64,000 bases of DNA from Sclerurus mexicanus (taxonomy: Eukaryota > Chordata > Aves > Passeriformes > Furnariidae): the NCBI GenBank assembly GCA_013396755.1, contig VWZF01005177.1, positions 2,520,910-2,584,909 on the forward strand, read 5' to 3'. The notes below the pieces were generated by a model. The model made no database searches, was not told where the DNA came from, and saw nothing but the letters and a program-made list of their open reading frames with translations. The translations under genes were made by a program, and so were the position numbers. Position 1 is the stretch's first letter; each line of letters opens with the position of its first letter. Shown here in pieces: positions 1 to 11,510 of the stretch.

Positions 1-805
1 GGTAGTATCTCTTCCAGTACTATACATAGCATATTAGTTCTTTACATAATACATGTTTTTTATATATCCAAATGTTCCTCAACAAGAAGCAGTTATAAAA
101 GATATAGAAAATTATAATATTGTTAATAGTTCTTCAGCTCCATGTGAATTTGAGAACAGCTGTCAAAGGCTTATGGAGAATGTTTGTGCTCATGTTTTCA
201 TGACAGGCAAAAGAAATCAGATGCTCAGTTGTACAAGGAAATGAATGGAAAACCATAAAACCATTATGAGATACAAACAGCCACAAGGGATACTAATGGT
301 CTGTTCCAAACACATCCTGGCAGTAGAGAATATGGAAGAAAAAAGAAAGGATTCAACTAAGAGGCGTGAAAATATTTTCCTTAAAGAAAAGGCTGAAAAA
401 TTAGCTCTGTTTACTTGTAAATGAGCAAAAAGACAAGAAGATAAAGGTATACAAAAAATAAGAGTTGCTCCTAACATCTTTGTAAAAGACAAAATGAAAC
501 ATGCAAACATTAGGTTTGTTACTGAAAAGGCAAACACTCAAGAATCATTGCCAGAAGATACAGTGACAACCTAATGGGATACTGAAGGATTTGAGAGAGC
601 AGATGGTCATGGTGGCCCAAACTTCATACTGCATTTCCTAGGCTGTTAACAAAAAGTGCTTCAAACACCGTACAGTTTTCATAGCACAATGGGAACATAA
701 TTTCAGTTTGCACTATCTGTTACACAGCTAATGGCATGATGACTTTCAAAGACTGTAGTGTTACCAGGAGACACCTTCCACCCCACGCACCCAGTAAAGA
801 TTTAT
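1..805. other. Non-coding DNA, probable MAN1A1 intron 1
   Basis: AT-rich sequence with only short chance open frames on both strands. None has flanking splice signals or a protein pattern I recognise. Because MAN1A1 exon 1 lies at 22105-22200 on the minus strand and its donor points leftward, this stretch is inferred to be part of the first intron. I see no repeat family, RNA gene or regulatory motif in it. Confidence 0.5.
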
Positions 806-1195
806 TATAGAATCATAGAATTGTTTAGGTTGGAAAAGACCTTTAAGGTCCTCGAGTCCAATCACTAACCCAGCACTGCCAAGGCCACCAACAAAACATG
901 TCTCTAAGCACCACATCTACAGATTTTTTAAATACCTCTAGGGATAGTGACTCAACCACATCCCTGGGCAGCCTGTTCCAATGCTTGACAACCCTTTTTC
1001 TGAAGAAATTTTTCATCATATGCAGTCTAAATCTCCCTTAGCACAACTTCAGGCTACTTCCTCTTGTCCTATTACTTTTTACCTGGAGAAGAGACCTGCT
1101 CCCAACTCACTATAACCTCCTTTTATGCAGTTGTAGAAAACAGTAAGGTCTCCTCCTGAGTCTTTTCTCCAAGTTGAACAATTGCAGCTCCCACA
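806..1195 (-). mobile_element. CR1 LINE 3' fragment
   Basis: The left end carries the CR1 3' terminus read in reverse (tatagaatcatagaattg), followed by the typical reverse-oriented CR1 tail: ggttggaaaagacctttaag, the 'agcaccacatctacag' and 'cagcctgttccaatgcttga' blocks, and a decayed end near the reverse-transcriptase stop. The element therefore lies on the minus strand, the same sense as MAN1A1. It is 5'-truncated, as most CR1 copies are, and carries many substitutions, so it is inactive. It is one of the clearest pieces of evidence that the DNA is avian or reptilian. Confidence 0.92.
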
Positions 1196-4100
1196 ATGGG
1201 CAAAAATTTTAGCTTTTCACTGCCATCTAAACTTACAGTTTCTCAGCATGTATGGTGCCTCACACAAATACATAAGGTATAATAAAAAAATATAGAAGAT
1301 GTGATACTCCTCCATAATACAATGCATTCAAACAACTACTGGAAATTCCTGTCCCTTCTGGCTGGTGTGTTAGCAGACCTGCAAGCCTGAAGAAAGGAAA
1401 GTCTGTGGATGGCACCTGTTTCCCAGCACACACTACTTTAATTCTCCTGCTTTTTTCAGGTAAGTATGTAAAACCATGCAAGTCTCCCAGATCAGTTCTA
1501 TTGATTCCTCACTTGTATTTCAAGTTCATCTAAGGAGATCAATCAGAGTATTTAATATACTTAAAACTACAATACAGAAGAGACAAAGTCTTTGCTCTCC
1601 CTCAAACTGCTTTGGACCGTTCAGTTGAAGCACAAAAACAAAACTCCCAAATCATCGTAAAAATTTCAAAAAAATACCTAGGTCAAGTCACCAAGCTACA
1701 GAGTGTCTGGTGGTGAAGTTCCCTGTGGAAAATCCAACTTTCCATGTTTAAAAACAGCTCTCCGAAACCAAACAACCATACACAAGCAAAAAACACATCA
1801 ACTTCACTTGCTGTAGACAGAAAGCTGAATTTGACAAGTCCCTTCCAGGCAGGCTAATGGCTGAGTCGCAGAGCAGGCAGGGACTAAGCTTCCCCAGCAA
1901 CCTACTTGACAGATCCTGTCAGTTTTTATTTCTGGCTTATCAGCTGTCCATAAACGAATTTTGTAAATTCTGAAGATTCTACTTTTGGGTAAAATATTTT
2001 TTGAAAATACACTGTTCTTTAGTCTTACACTTCTTCCCAAATCTCAACTTTTTCCCCAAGAAATGTTCTCTATCCGCCTCCGAGTTTGATGCCATTTCCA
2101 AGTCCACCCTTCTCCAGCTACAGTGTCCCCTAATCTCCAATGCAAACAGACGTAGTTATCCAAACAAAAAGACTTTAGGAAACCCCCAGCGACATCTATA
2201 GTTATGTAAACATTGAGGTATGTGTAAACTGTATTATTCTTCAATCTTTTCTGGGGCATAGACACAAAGAATGCAAGACCTTCTGTATATCAGGGCAGCA
2301 CACAATTGGCACGACCAGACTTGTGGTGCCTCTGTCAAGATAACACCATCACCAAGTGCAAGATGCTGCAGATAACAGAGGAGAAGCAGCCTACATGCAG
2401 ACAGCTCACTCTTTCCTGTGGCACTACCAACAAGACAGCAACAGGAGAAAGGGCAAGCAGGCATGAGAGATCACAGAAGAGTGGTAGCTTTTAACAGAAT
2501 TGAGGCTAGTGAGGAAAGGAAAACCAGGCTGAGATGTTTAATTGAGAAGTGATGAGGATGATGCATTGAAAGAACTTGGAAAGGGAAAAGTGGGAGAAGG
2601 GAATGCAAGGGGAGACAAATCAGGTATTTGAGGGCACATTATCAGTGCAGTGCAGGGAAATCTGGGTGCTCTCCCTCCTGCATGTGAGGAAAGAGCTACA
2701 GGGAACCTCCTGACATCGTAACAACTTACGGGATAGAGCAGACCTTTCCTCAGCTCATTAACTGAGCATTTGGGCAATACTAATGTAATTCTACTTAGGA
2801 CAGTTAGGAATTCTCCTTGTGCCATTCTGAAAGAATCCCAATACCTTTCTTCATGACCTTTTTTCGATTGTTATTTGTGTCTGAAAAACAGATTTCTCTC
2901 AGTATGAGCCAGACAACAACCACTCCAGTTCTCAGAAGATACTGAACACAAGAAAAAAAGACTGCTAGATGGGAGTCTAAAAGGCTTATCTACTACATTT
3001 TCCTATTACTAACAAAAGCTTATGAGCGGTACAAGCAAACATTTCCTATGAGTAACAGGAGTGTTCAGAGCTTGAGAGTCAAAGACTTTCAGAGCCAGAT
3101 GTGATGCTTGTATGATTAATAATGCCCAGTAGTTTCCTTTCATAAAATTACTTAACTGCTTTCTGACCTTATTTAAATTTTTTATACTCACAACGTCCCG
3201 CAGAAAGAGCTCTACAGTTCAATAACGTACTGTGCAAAGAACAGGTTTGTTCTGATTTTATCACCTAGTAGTTTCATTCGATGTGCCTTATATTTGACAA
3301 ACAGGGATATTTCTCAGAATAGGTGTAAACACCACTGAATACATCGCAAAAATTGATCTCTTACTATTATCTCTTTCTCCCAATTACAATACTTTCCTGG
3401 AAAACACTGACTATTTAATCTTAAAATTTTGAAACAAAGTATGCTTTTATTATGCATTTTGGTAAAAATCATTATAGTGGAGAATAGACTTGACTGTCAG
3501 AAATGTGTAATTTACTTCCTTCTAATTATGTACCATTTTTGTGTTAGAAGGAACTAACGTGCCTTAAATCTGCCTTAGTTCATGCATTCAAAAATGGGGG
3601 AGCAATTCTGATCTTCTCTGAAATGCTGCATTAGATCCATCCATAAAAACCTGATATAAAATAGCCATGTGTTATCATAGCATGCAGTTTCTACACCATG
3701 TTCATTAACAGCAACTTTTGACTCATACCAATATGCAGGTTCTATGCATGTGACTTCAGTCTCCATACACTTACTGATTTTTGGAATCAAATTACAGAAA
3801 TCCAGAACTTTTAACTTTTAGGGATTCAAATAAAACATTTAGCGTGTTAAACTAAAATGCCTTTGAGATGACAGTTTAGGACAGCAGAGGTTTCAGTCCT
3901 TCTAAGGATATTACATTTGTCCAGAACTATACGAAGTTCCCGTTTTGACCACAGAGTTGAATACACAAGCTATTCAGACAACTTCTTACAGTCTTCTCAA
4001 AACTGCAATATATTTCATTCCTAGAACCTCTTTCACAACATCTCTGGTCAAAAATGAAAGGGGAAGAAACAGTTCTTAGTCTAATACTACATTTTCACAG

Positions 4101-4577
4101 AAATGTGAAATATTTTACTCTGACACCAAAAATTAGAGAAACACTTTTTATTGCTTCCAAACACTCCTCTGCTGCTGTGCCTGAGACTCACACAGTAAAA
4201 TTACGTTGGTTTTTGTTTCTGAGATTTTCATCCTATAATGACCACTTGAGAAGAAAACTCACAAAAAACCCCTCCTGACACATCCCTAAGTCTGTCTTGT
4301 CTGCCCACTTTCATAAAATGCTGAATCATATTGTCCACATGTACAGGAGATGATTGAACACACACAAAGAGCTCACCTAAACATCATGACTTGGAGGATC
4401 CATAGCAGCAATGTTTTCAGTTTGTTTGTTTTAAAACCAGGACACATTAGAAGGTTCTGACATCACTTGTTTACAGTAGAACACAATATATCCTAGTTGC
4501 TTCCTGTTAACTAGCAAGCTTCACATTCACGTCCAGTGATTTAGGTCTGTTAAGCACATGGAATACACCTGTATTGG
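1196..4577. other. Non-coding DNA, probable MAN1A1 intron 1
   Basis: About 3.4 kb of AT-rich sequence. The open frames here (for example minus 2538-2825 and minus 3575-3790) have no recognisable domain, no conserved composition and no good splice sites at their ends. No interspersed repeat is obvious to me. It is inferred to be intronic from the position of MAN1A1 exon 1. Confidence 0.5.
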
Positions 4578-5402
4578 TGTCCTCATTTTGGGTGGGATGG
4601 AGTTAATTTTCTTCCTAGTAGCTGGTATAGTGCTGAGTGCTGAGTTTTGGATTCAGTATAAGAATAATGTTGAAAACACACTGATGTTTTAGTTGTTGTT
4701 AAGTGGTGCTTATCCAAATCAAGTACTTTTCAAGTATCCCACGGTCTGACAGCAGGCGCACAAGAAGCCGCAAAGGAGCATGGCCAGAACAGCTGACCAA
4801 ACTGGACAAAGGGATATTCCATACCATAGGACATATTCCATGTATACAAACTGGGGCAGTCTGTTTCTGAAAGACCACTGAACACATGGGTCCCTTCCCC
4901 TTGTGGAAGGGACCCATGCTGCAGCAGTTTGTGAAGAACTGCAGGTCATGGGAAGGACTCATGTTGGAGAAGTTTGGGAAGGACTGTCTCTTGTTGGAGG
5001 GACCTCAAGCTAGAGCGGGGCAAGAGTTTGAATAGTCCTTCCCCTGAGGAGGAAGGACCAGTAGAGACATGTGATGAACCAACCACAGACCCCATTCACC
5101 ATCTCCCTGCACTGCTGTGGGAGTAGGGGTAAAGAAAATTAGACATGAAGTCAATCCCAGGAAGAAAGGAGGGGTAGGGGAAAACGTATTCTAAGATTTG
5201 GCTTTATTTCTCATTACCCTATTCAGATTTGATTTCTCCATGTTGAGTCTGTTTTGCCTGTGATGGTAACTGGTGAGTGATCTCTCCCTGTCCTTATCTC
5301 CACTCATTAGCCTTTCATTATATTCTCTCTCACCTGTTCACCTGAGGAGGGGAGAGACAGAGCAGCTTTTGTGGGCACCAGACTTCGAGCCACATCAACC
5401 TA
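4578..5402 (+). mobile_element. Solo LTR of an avian endogenous retrovirus
   Basis: The stretch begins with TGTCCT and the block 'gggatggagttaattttctt', followed by 'cctagtagctggtatagtgc', 'aacacactgatgttttagtt' and 'gggatattccataccatagg'. I recognise these as the start of a widespread bird LTR family. The right part has 'ttctcattacc', 'gtttggcctg'-like T-rich and 'ctgaggaggggagagacaga' blocks, and ends near 'gtgggcaccagacttcgagcc'. Length is about 825 bp. No gag, pol or env sequence follows, so it is most simply a solo LTR left by recombination between two LTRs. The same family appears in reverse at 33797-34603. I cannot settle ERVL against ERVK classification by eye, and I see no certain target-site duplication. 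Confidence 0.82.
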
Positions 5403-8400
5403 GCATATTAGGTTAAGCATATTTGCAAACTTCTAGCTGACATGGTCAACTGAGAGTTAAATATTTACCTGCACTAGCTAAAGGAAGGCAATGAAGGGCT
5501 CATATGTATATTGAAGAGGAAATCTTATTGTCCCATCTGTCAGTCATAAAAACAAACAAGCCAACTCTATCACTGTTTTACCCTGCTGAACAGAAAAGAC
5601 TCATTTCCTTTTATTCTACCTGTACCCATTAATAGCTTATATTCTTCTAAGGTTATAGTTTCTTTGAAGAAAAAAATCAGCTTTGAGCTTACTCCTTTTA
5701 CCTGTACTAGCATAGTAGCTTTGACAAAAGCTGCTAGGCAGTGAGTTCATCAGCTACTGACTCCAAAATAGGTCACTAACCATTGCTCCAGCTAAATCAA
5801 AGTGGACCCCTCCAGAAGTGTCACACCAGTCAGGGCCCACAGCTGGAGTGCAGAAGCCTGGAGTTTTTCACATCCTATTCAAGAGCAGCGAGATGTGGCA
5901 AGAAAGCCTTCAGACTGTACCAAACAGGAGAGAAGGCTTTGCTCTGGTGCATGGTGCTACTGGAACTGGTCTCATATCAGGACCTCTAGTCAAAGACTGA
6001 AAGACAGAGAGTTGGTCCCACAAACACATCACTGTAATTAAAATATGCAGCAGCTCAGATTTTCAATTTTTCTGGCTGTCTTCATGCCTACATTACATAT
6101 GATGTTACTGCTACTTGCCAGTAATAGGTAAAAACCAGATGCCAGAGCAAGAAACTATCAAGTTCAAATACAGAGCAAGCATTTGACATTTTTTTATAAA
6201 GTTTTAAAGTCAGCCTCAAAAGTCAATAATGCCTCCTGCAAGCTAGAGCTGTAATCAGACCTCAGACTAAACCCAAGGCAATGTCAAGCAGAATGCAAAA
6301 AGAAGGGTCTGCAAGAAAGGCAGCACATCAGAAATGTATCTGCATTTGAAGTCTCCCAGCAGTATTAAGTAAACTCAAATTCAAAAATTACAGTCTTCCA
6401 AAACATGTGCCCTGAAAAACACTTAATAGTTGCAGTCTGATGCTTTTTTCATTGATTTTAAGAGAAATTGCTTTCTGCTGTCTTTCTGAAGAATGGCAGT
6501 CCATGTGGAGCAGCACTTGCCATGTTTGAAACTGACAGATACAGCCATAAAGAGAGGAATCCCATTTTTACTGCAGTGCCCTGATTTTTCTGTTTCTATT
6601 CTCAATACTAATGAAGGGATATTGGAATGCTTTAACAGAGCATTTGAAAATGCCAGTTCCATGCCATCATGTCACAGTTACCTTAAAAGGTAGACAGTGG
6701 TAGAGTTTAATCCCTCAGTCCAGCTGAAAGGATCTTTTGGTGATCCCATCTCTGTACACCACTAATTCTTCTTGGGAGTAAATTATTGCAATCATTCGTT
6801 TGTCACCATATGCTTCTTACAGATCAAAGTGAACTATAGCTTTAGTTAGCTTGGCTTTTGTCCATATTACAAAGTAAATAAAGGAATATATGTACAACAT
6901 ATGATCAAAGCTTCAAGGAAAAGTATAAATATTTCACAAACCTCATCCCCTTTCAGAAACATTTGGCCCCTGCAGTCCAAAACACTTGGTATGAACCGCA
7001 CACACATCTCTTCTACGAACAACACAAGCACATGCATTCTGCCTTCAGGGAAGAGGATTTTACAGTGGCAAAGTGTGTACCAAAAAAGCAATGGGTTTTT
7101 GATGAATTTACTCCCAGCTCTGATCTGGCCTAGCTGTGGCTGGTAAGAGTATCAAGAGTACTCCTGAAGTCCAAGGAAGAATGAAGGGAAATGAGTTTGT
7201 GCTGATTTGGGTGAAGTAGTTGACTGTATAGATCTTAAAAGGTTGTGAAGATGTAAAAATAATTTTCCCTCACAATCCGTATTTTCAGTATTTTTCTGTA
7301 GAAACAGAATCAAGTACAGTTAGACATAAATGCTAAAAAAAAATTAAATTCTGCTAGAAAAAACTCCAAATTATTTCTAAATTTGCCTGGAGGTATTACT
7401 GAGGTCATAGTTACTTCAGTAACACCAACCATATCACAAAAGCTGGAGAGCACGAATGAAACTGAGTGATGTCCCAAAGTGAGAAAGCTTAACTGCGTGG
7501 ATTAACTGTACAAATTAATTGTTATCAAATTCCTTGTTAAAAAAGTCAATCAAGAACTGCTGATGAGAATTTTTAGTAAGCTGTGAAACAGTGAATAAAA
7601 TTTATTTTTAAGCACATTGTGATTTGCAAGCAAATACTGTTCTCACCAAAAAGGTCTATAGTTAGCTAGTAATAGCACTTTTGAAGATCAAAAATGTTCT
7701 TTACCTCCAGCAGCCCAAAGGGCAAAATACATGAATAATACAACATTTAATCAGAGTTCATATACCATAATCATTAGTGCACCTTTATATACAGCTATAC
7801 ATTGCTTCAAGATCTACCTTTCATCATCTGAGCTGCCAAACACTTTGCCCCTACTCACCAGCCAAAATAAGGGCCGTTCACAGGTTTCAGTCTCATATAC
7901 AAGCAGGAATGGCTGTAAAATATTCATGCTATAGAAAAGCATGCTACATAACAATTACAGTTTGGCTCTACTTTCTTGGCAATAATTCCACATATGAGCA
8001 TTTTCTTTAGACTTTTTTCATTAACACACACACATATTTATATATCCATACACATACAAGTTTTCCTCCACTTCACTCCAAATATTCTTTTATATGCTGG
8101 TTTCTTTGGCAAAATGTGTCACATTCATGATGTTCCTAGTTATTTGTTTTTAAACAAAAGATGAAAGTTTTCCTTATCCCATCACAAAAGTTTCTCTCAT
8201 CCCTGTATATAACATCTTTGGAGAATTTAGACAAGTTCTTAACAATTTTAAGGAAAAGACTGAAGTTGAAATTTGAGTGGGATTGGCAGGGAGGAGCGTG
8301 GTGCAGGAAAATACAGCATGTAACAGATTCCCTCCTGTTTTGATTACAGCATGTACAATGCCACCTGGGATGCTTCCTACAAAAGCATATTTAAACCAGA

Positions 8401-10639
8401 TATTACAGCACAGCAGGAATATGCAAGAGAAATTATGGATCAGTTGTTTTCTTTCAGATAATAGTACATTCACAGCCTGCAGAAGTTCCCCACGTAACGC
8501 AGGACTAAGGGCAACATGAAGTTACCAAGCACAAAAGAATCATTATTGGTGATGCTGCAGTAAAATTAGCCCTGAAGTTCTTAGGGAAATGTTTCTTCAT
8601 GTGGACATAAGTTAGGGCTAGTAAAACGGACACTAAGTGTGCTTGACATTGAGGTAGCTGATCACGTACCCATTTATTTACACTGCAGCATTCACAGGAA
8701 CACACAAGGCTTTTAAAGCTGGTTTTGAGACTTGTCTTTGGCATCAACCACTGGTCTTCTTCCTTCCTTAGAAAATAAAGCATACTCATTTTTCAATCAG
8801 TGGCGTGAACCTGAAGTGGAAAAGACTCCTCATGAAAAATATTGCATAAAATAGTCAACACAAAAATACTGTGTTCAAACAAAAGGGAAGAAAGAACTCC
8901 ATAAAATCTCCCCATCAGAGAACACAGTAATGTTAACAGTTGTGTTCTTCTAGGTTCTAGGCTACCGTTGACCAAAAAAATGGTTTCTCAAAGCCCAGCC
9001 CATACAAGTCAGATGAACATTCATTTAAAGGTTTCTTTTCACATTCAAGAGACCCAACTGGTGTGACTTCAACACCTTGGACTACAGGATCAGCTTTACA
9101 TAGGAAAATGCTGAATTTTTAATTCAAGTCATTGATCAAAAATGTAAAAGTGGAGGTGTGCAGCCACTGATCACGCTTTGGATCCCTGAACAGCATCCAA
9201 AATAACTTACTTGCCCGATAAAATCAAACCTCCATACTCGGGCACAGTAGAAAATTTAAGGATAAAAAGGTCTAATGAAAGTTAAAACAAGCTTAACTCC
9301 TTTACAAAACCTGGAGGCCCTCAATTCACACCAAAAGTACTCATGTAGGTTTTACAGGTAACTTTCCTCACTTTAAGGACCAAATAAAAAATATAGGTTG
9401 TCACTGTTCCCATAACAAAGGATCATAAAGTTGGGGTAAAAGGAAGGTTATATAGTCCCTGCTACAGATGGAAAGAGCTTTGCTTCTCACATCACCAAAT
9501 CAGAATAGGTATGTCAAATTGAAGGATGTTCATGTATCTCTGTAATGCTGGAAACCAACCCTTTCAGAAGCGAATAGCGGGTCTGGGCACTGGGTATGAG
9601 GCAGTGTAAAGAAAGACTTCATTTTCAAAACCAAGCTTCTGTAAAGCCAGATCCCTTTGTGATGTCAAAAGTGACAGAAAATCAAATACTGAGGAGTTGG
9701 ACTCTCCTGAATCGGTAGCGCAGTTCAATAGTACAACCCTACTGTAAAAATATTTACAGTTCCTGCTGTAAACCCCATAAGTCACATAAAAGAGCTAGAA
9801 ATTTAATAAAAAAATACATCTTTGTAAGCTAGCAGTTACAGCCCTAAGAAAGAAATCAGACAGAACTGTGCTTTATATCTAATTTAATGGTATATATTTC
9901 TGTTTCAATACAAACTCTAAAACTATCAACTTTAAACAACACTGTATTAGCTTTCATGCCCTTACTTTCATATTTGCAATGTATAAACATCAGCTGACTG
10001 ATGCTTTGATCAAAGGTATGTAGAGGAAAGATGCTTCAAAATTCTTCAATGGTATCACCCAGCCCATGTCAGTATTCTAGTCACCCATCTAAAGCCATAA
10101 AAGCAGCAAAGACTTTTGTTTTTCATTAACAGCTAGTATTTAAAAAATTCTAATGGGAATTTCCTATAGCAAGCAAATCTCTTCGTCCAGTAAACATTTC
10201 CTTATTTTTTAAATCAAAAAATACCTGCTGAGCTAACATACCTGCTGGGCTTCCCCAAGGAAACTGAGGGAGGCAGCATAGATACAAAATAGACAGGACG
10301 GGTGCCATGCCATTGTAAGACCTCTCTGTATCACCTTGGAAAGGCCACAGTAACCAAGGGAGGTCCCTGGTAACTTAGGAAAAGAGCAAGGAGGAAGATC
10401 CAGGGATCTATACAGAGCAGACAACCTTATTTCAAACCTTGGGAAGAAACTGGAGCAAAACCTCCTTGACTCCCTTCCAGGAACATCAAGGACAGAAACA
10501 CCTTTGCAAATGGCAAGCATAATTCCCCAAAGGCAAAATGTGCCCGAACAACCCAGTTACTTATTATGATGAAGCCACTGGCCCTGTGGATGAGAACAGT
10601 GTAGGAAATACCTGACTTAGCATGCTTTTTGACACAGCT
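5403..10639. other. Non-coding DNA, probable MAN1A1 intron 1
   Basis: About 5.2 kb of AT-rich sequence. The short frames on both strands (such as those at 5783-6041, 6493-6693 and 8174-8473) overlap one another in different frames and match no family I know. The reverse complements of the conserved catalytic-domain blocks expected in MAN1A1 exon 2 were not seen, so the next exon is outside this stretch. No tRNA, snRNA or clear transposon is visible. Confidence 0.5.
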
Positions 10640-11510
10640 TGTCTTAGCACTACAGCAGTCAAAAAGGCATAGACTAGACGGCTGGTGAAGGTTGATGAAA
10701 AAAGCGGCTGGTTAAACAATCTCAAGACAGCAGTAAACAGGTCAAAGTCTAACTAGTGGCTAGCTGTGAGTGACATTTCTCTGAACAACAGAGCAAGCAC
10801 GCCCTCACCAACCTCATGCGTAACTCCAGCAATCAAGAAGCTGGATAGCAGGGCTCCCATCTGAACAGCCTCAACCAGCTGGAGAACTGAGCTGACAAAC
10901 CTCTTGAAATCAAATAAAAGCAAATGCAAAAGTCTTATACCTAAGTACATGATGGAAACTTACAGGCTAGAAAACGGCTTTGGAACAAATATCCTGGGGG
11001 TCCTGATGGACAACCTGTGAACACAACCAAGGCATCCTTGAAATGATGAAGGCAAACTGTACAGTGGGCTGTGTTAGCAAGAGTGCATGCCAGTGATGGG
11101 AACCAATCACCACTTCCTATGTGACCTTCCTGATGCTTTAAATGGAAGCCCTATTCTTGGTTTTCAGCTCCCTTGTACCAATTAGAGATTTTTTTAAAAA
11201 TAATGGTGAACTCATGACCTATGAGAAGAGGTAGGTGGAATTGGGTTTGTTGAGACTAGAGAAGAGGTTTCTTAGTGACTTAAGGGGTACCCACGGAGAA
11301 AAGGTAGTCAAGATCATCCCAGTGGGGCACAATGAAAGAAGTAAGGGAAGTGTCATCAGTTGCAGCACCAGAAACTGTAACTAGACACAATAACTACTCA
11401 AGAAACCTATGTAAGGATCTTCTCACACTGAATATGCTTGTCCAGAGGGGCTACAGAATTTCTCTCTGCAGAGATCTTCCACCATGAGGGCACAAGATTG
11501 AGCACTTCAA
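10640..11510 (+). mobile_element. Old degraded CR1 LINE (RT region to near 3' end)
   Basis: The order of decayed blocks follows the 3' half of a CR1 reverse-transcriptase gene in the plus sense: 'ctggagaactgagctgacaa', 'gcaaatgcaaaagtcttata', 'acaggctagaaa', 'atcctgggggtcctgatgga', then 'gaggtttcttagtgacttaa', 'ggtagtcaagatcat' and 'cagaggggctacagaatttc'. Similarity to younger CR1 copies is patchy, with indels and stops in every frame, so this is a much older insertion than those at 806 and 54318. It is antisense to MAN1A1. The left limit is approximate, and the usual CR1 terminal repeat is not clear at the right end. Confidence 0.7.
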
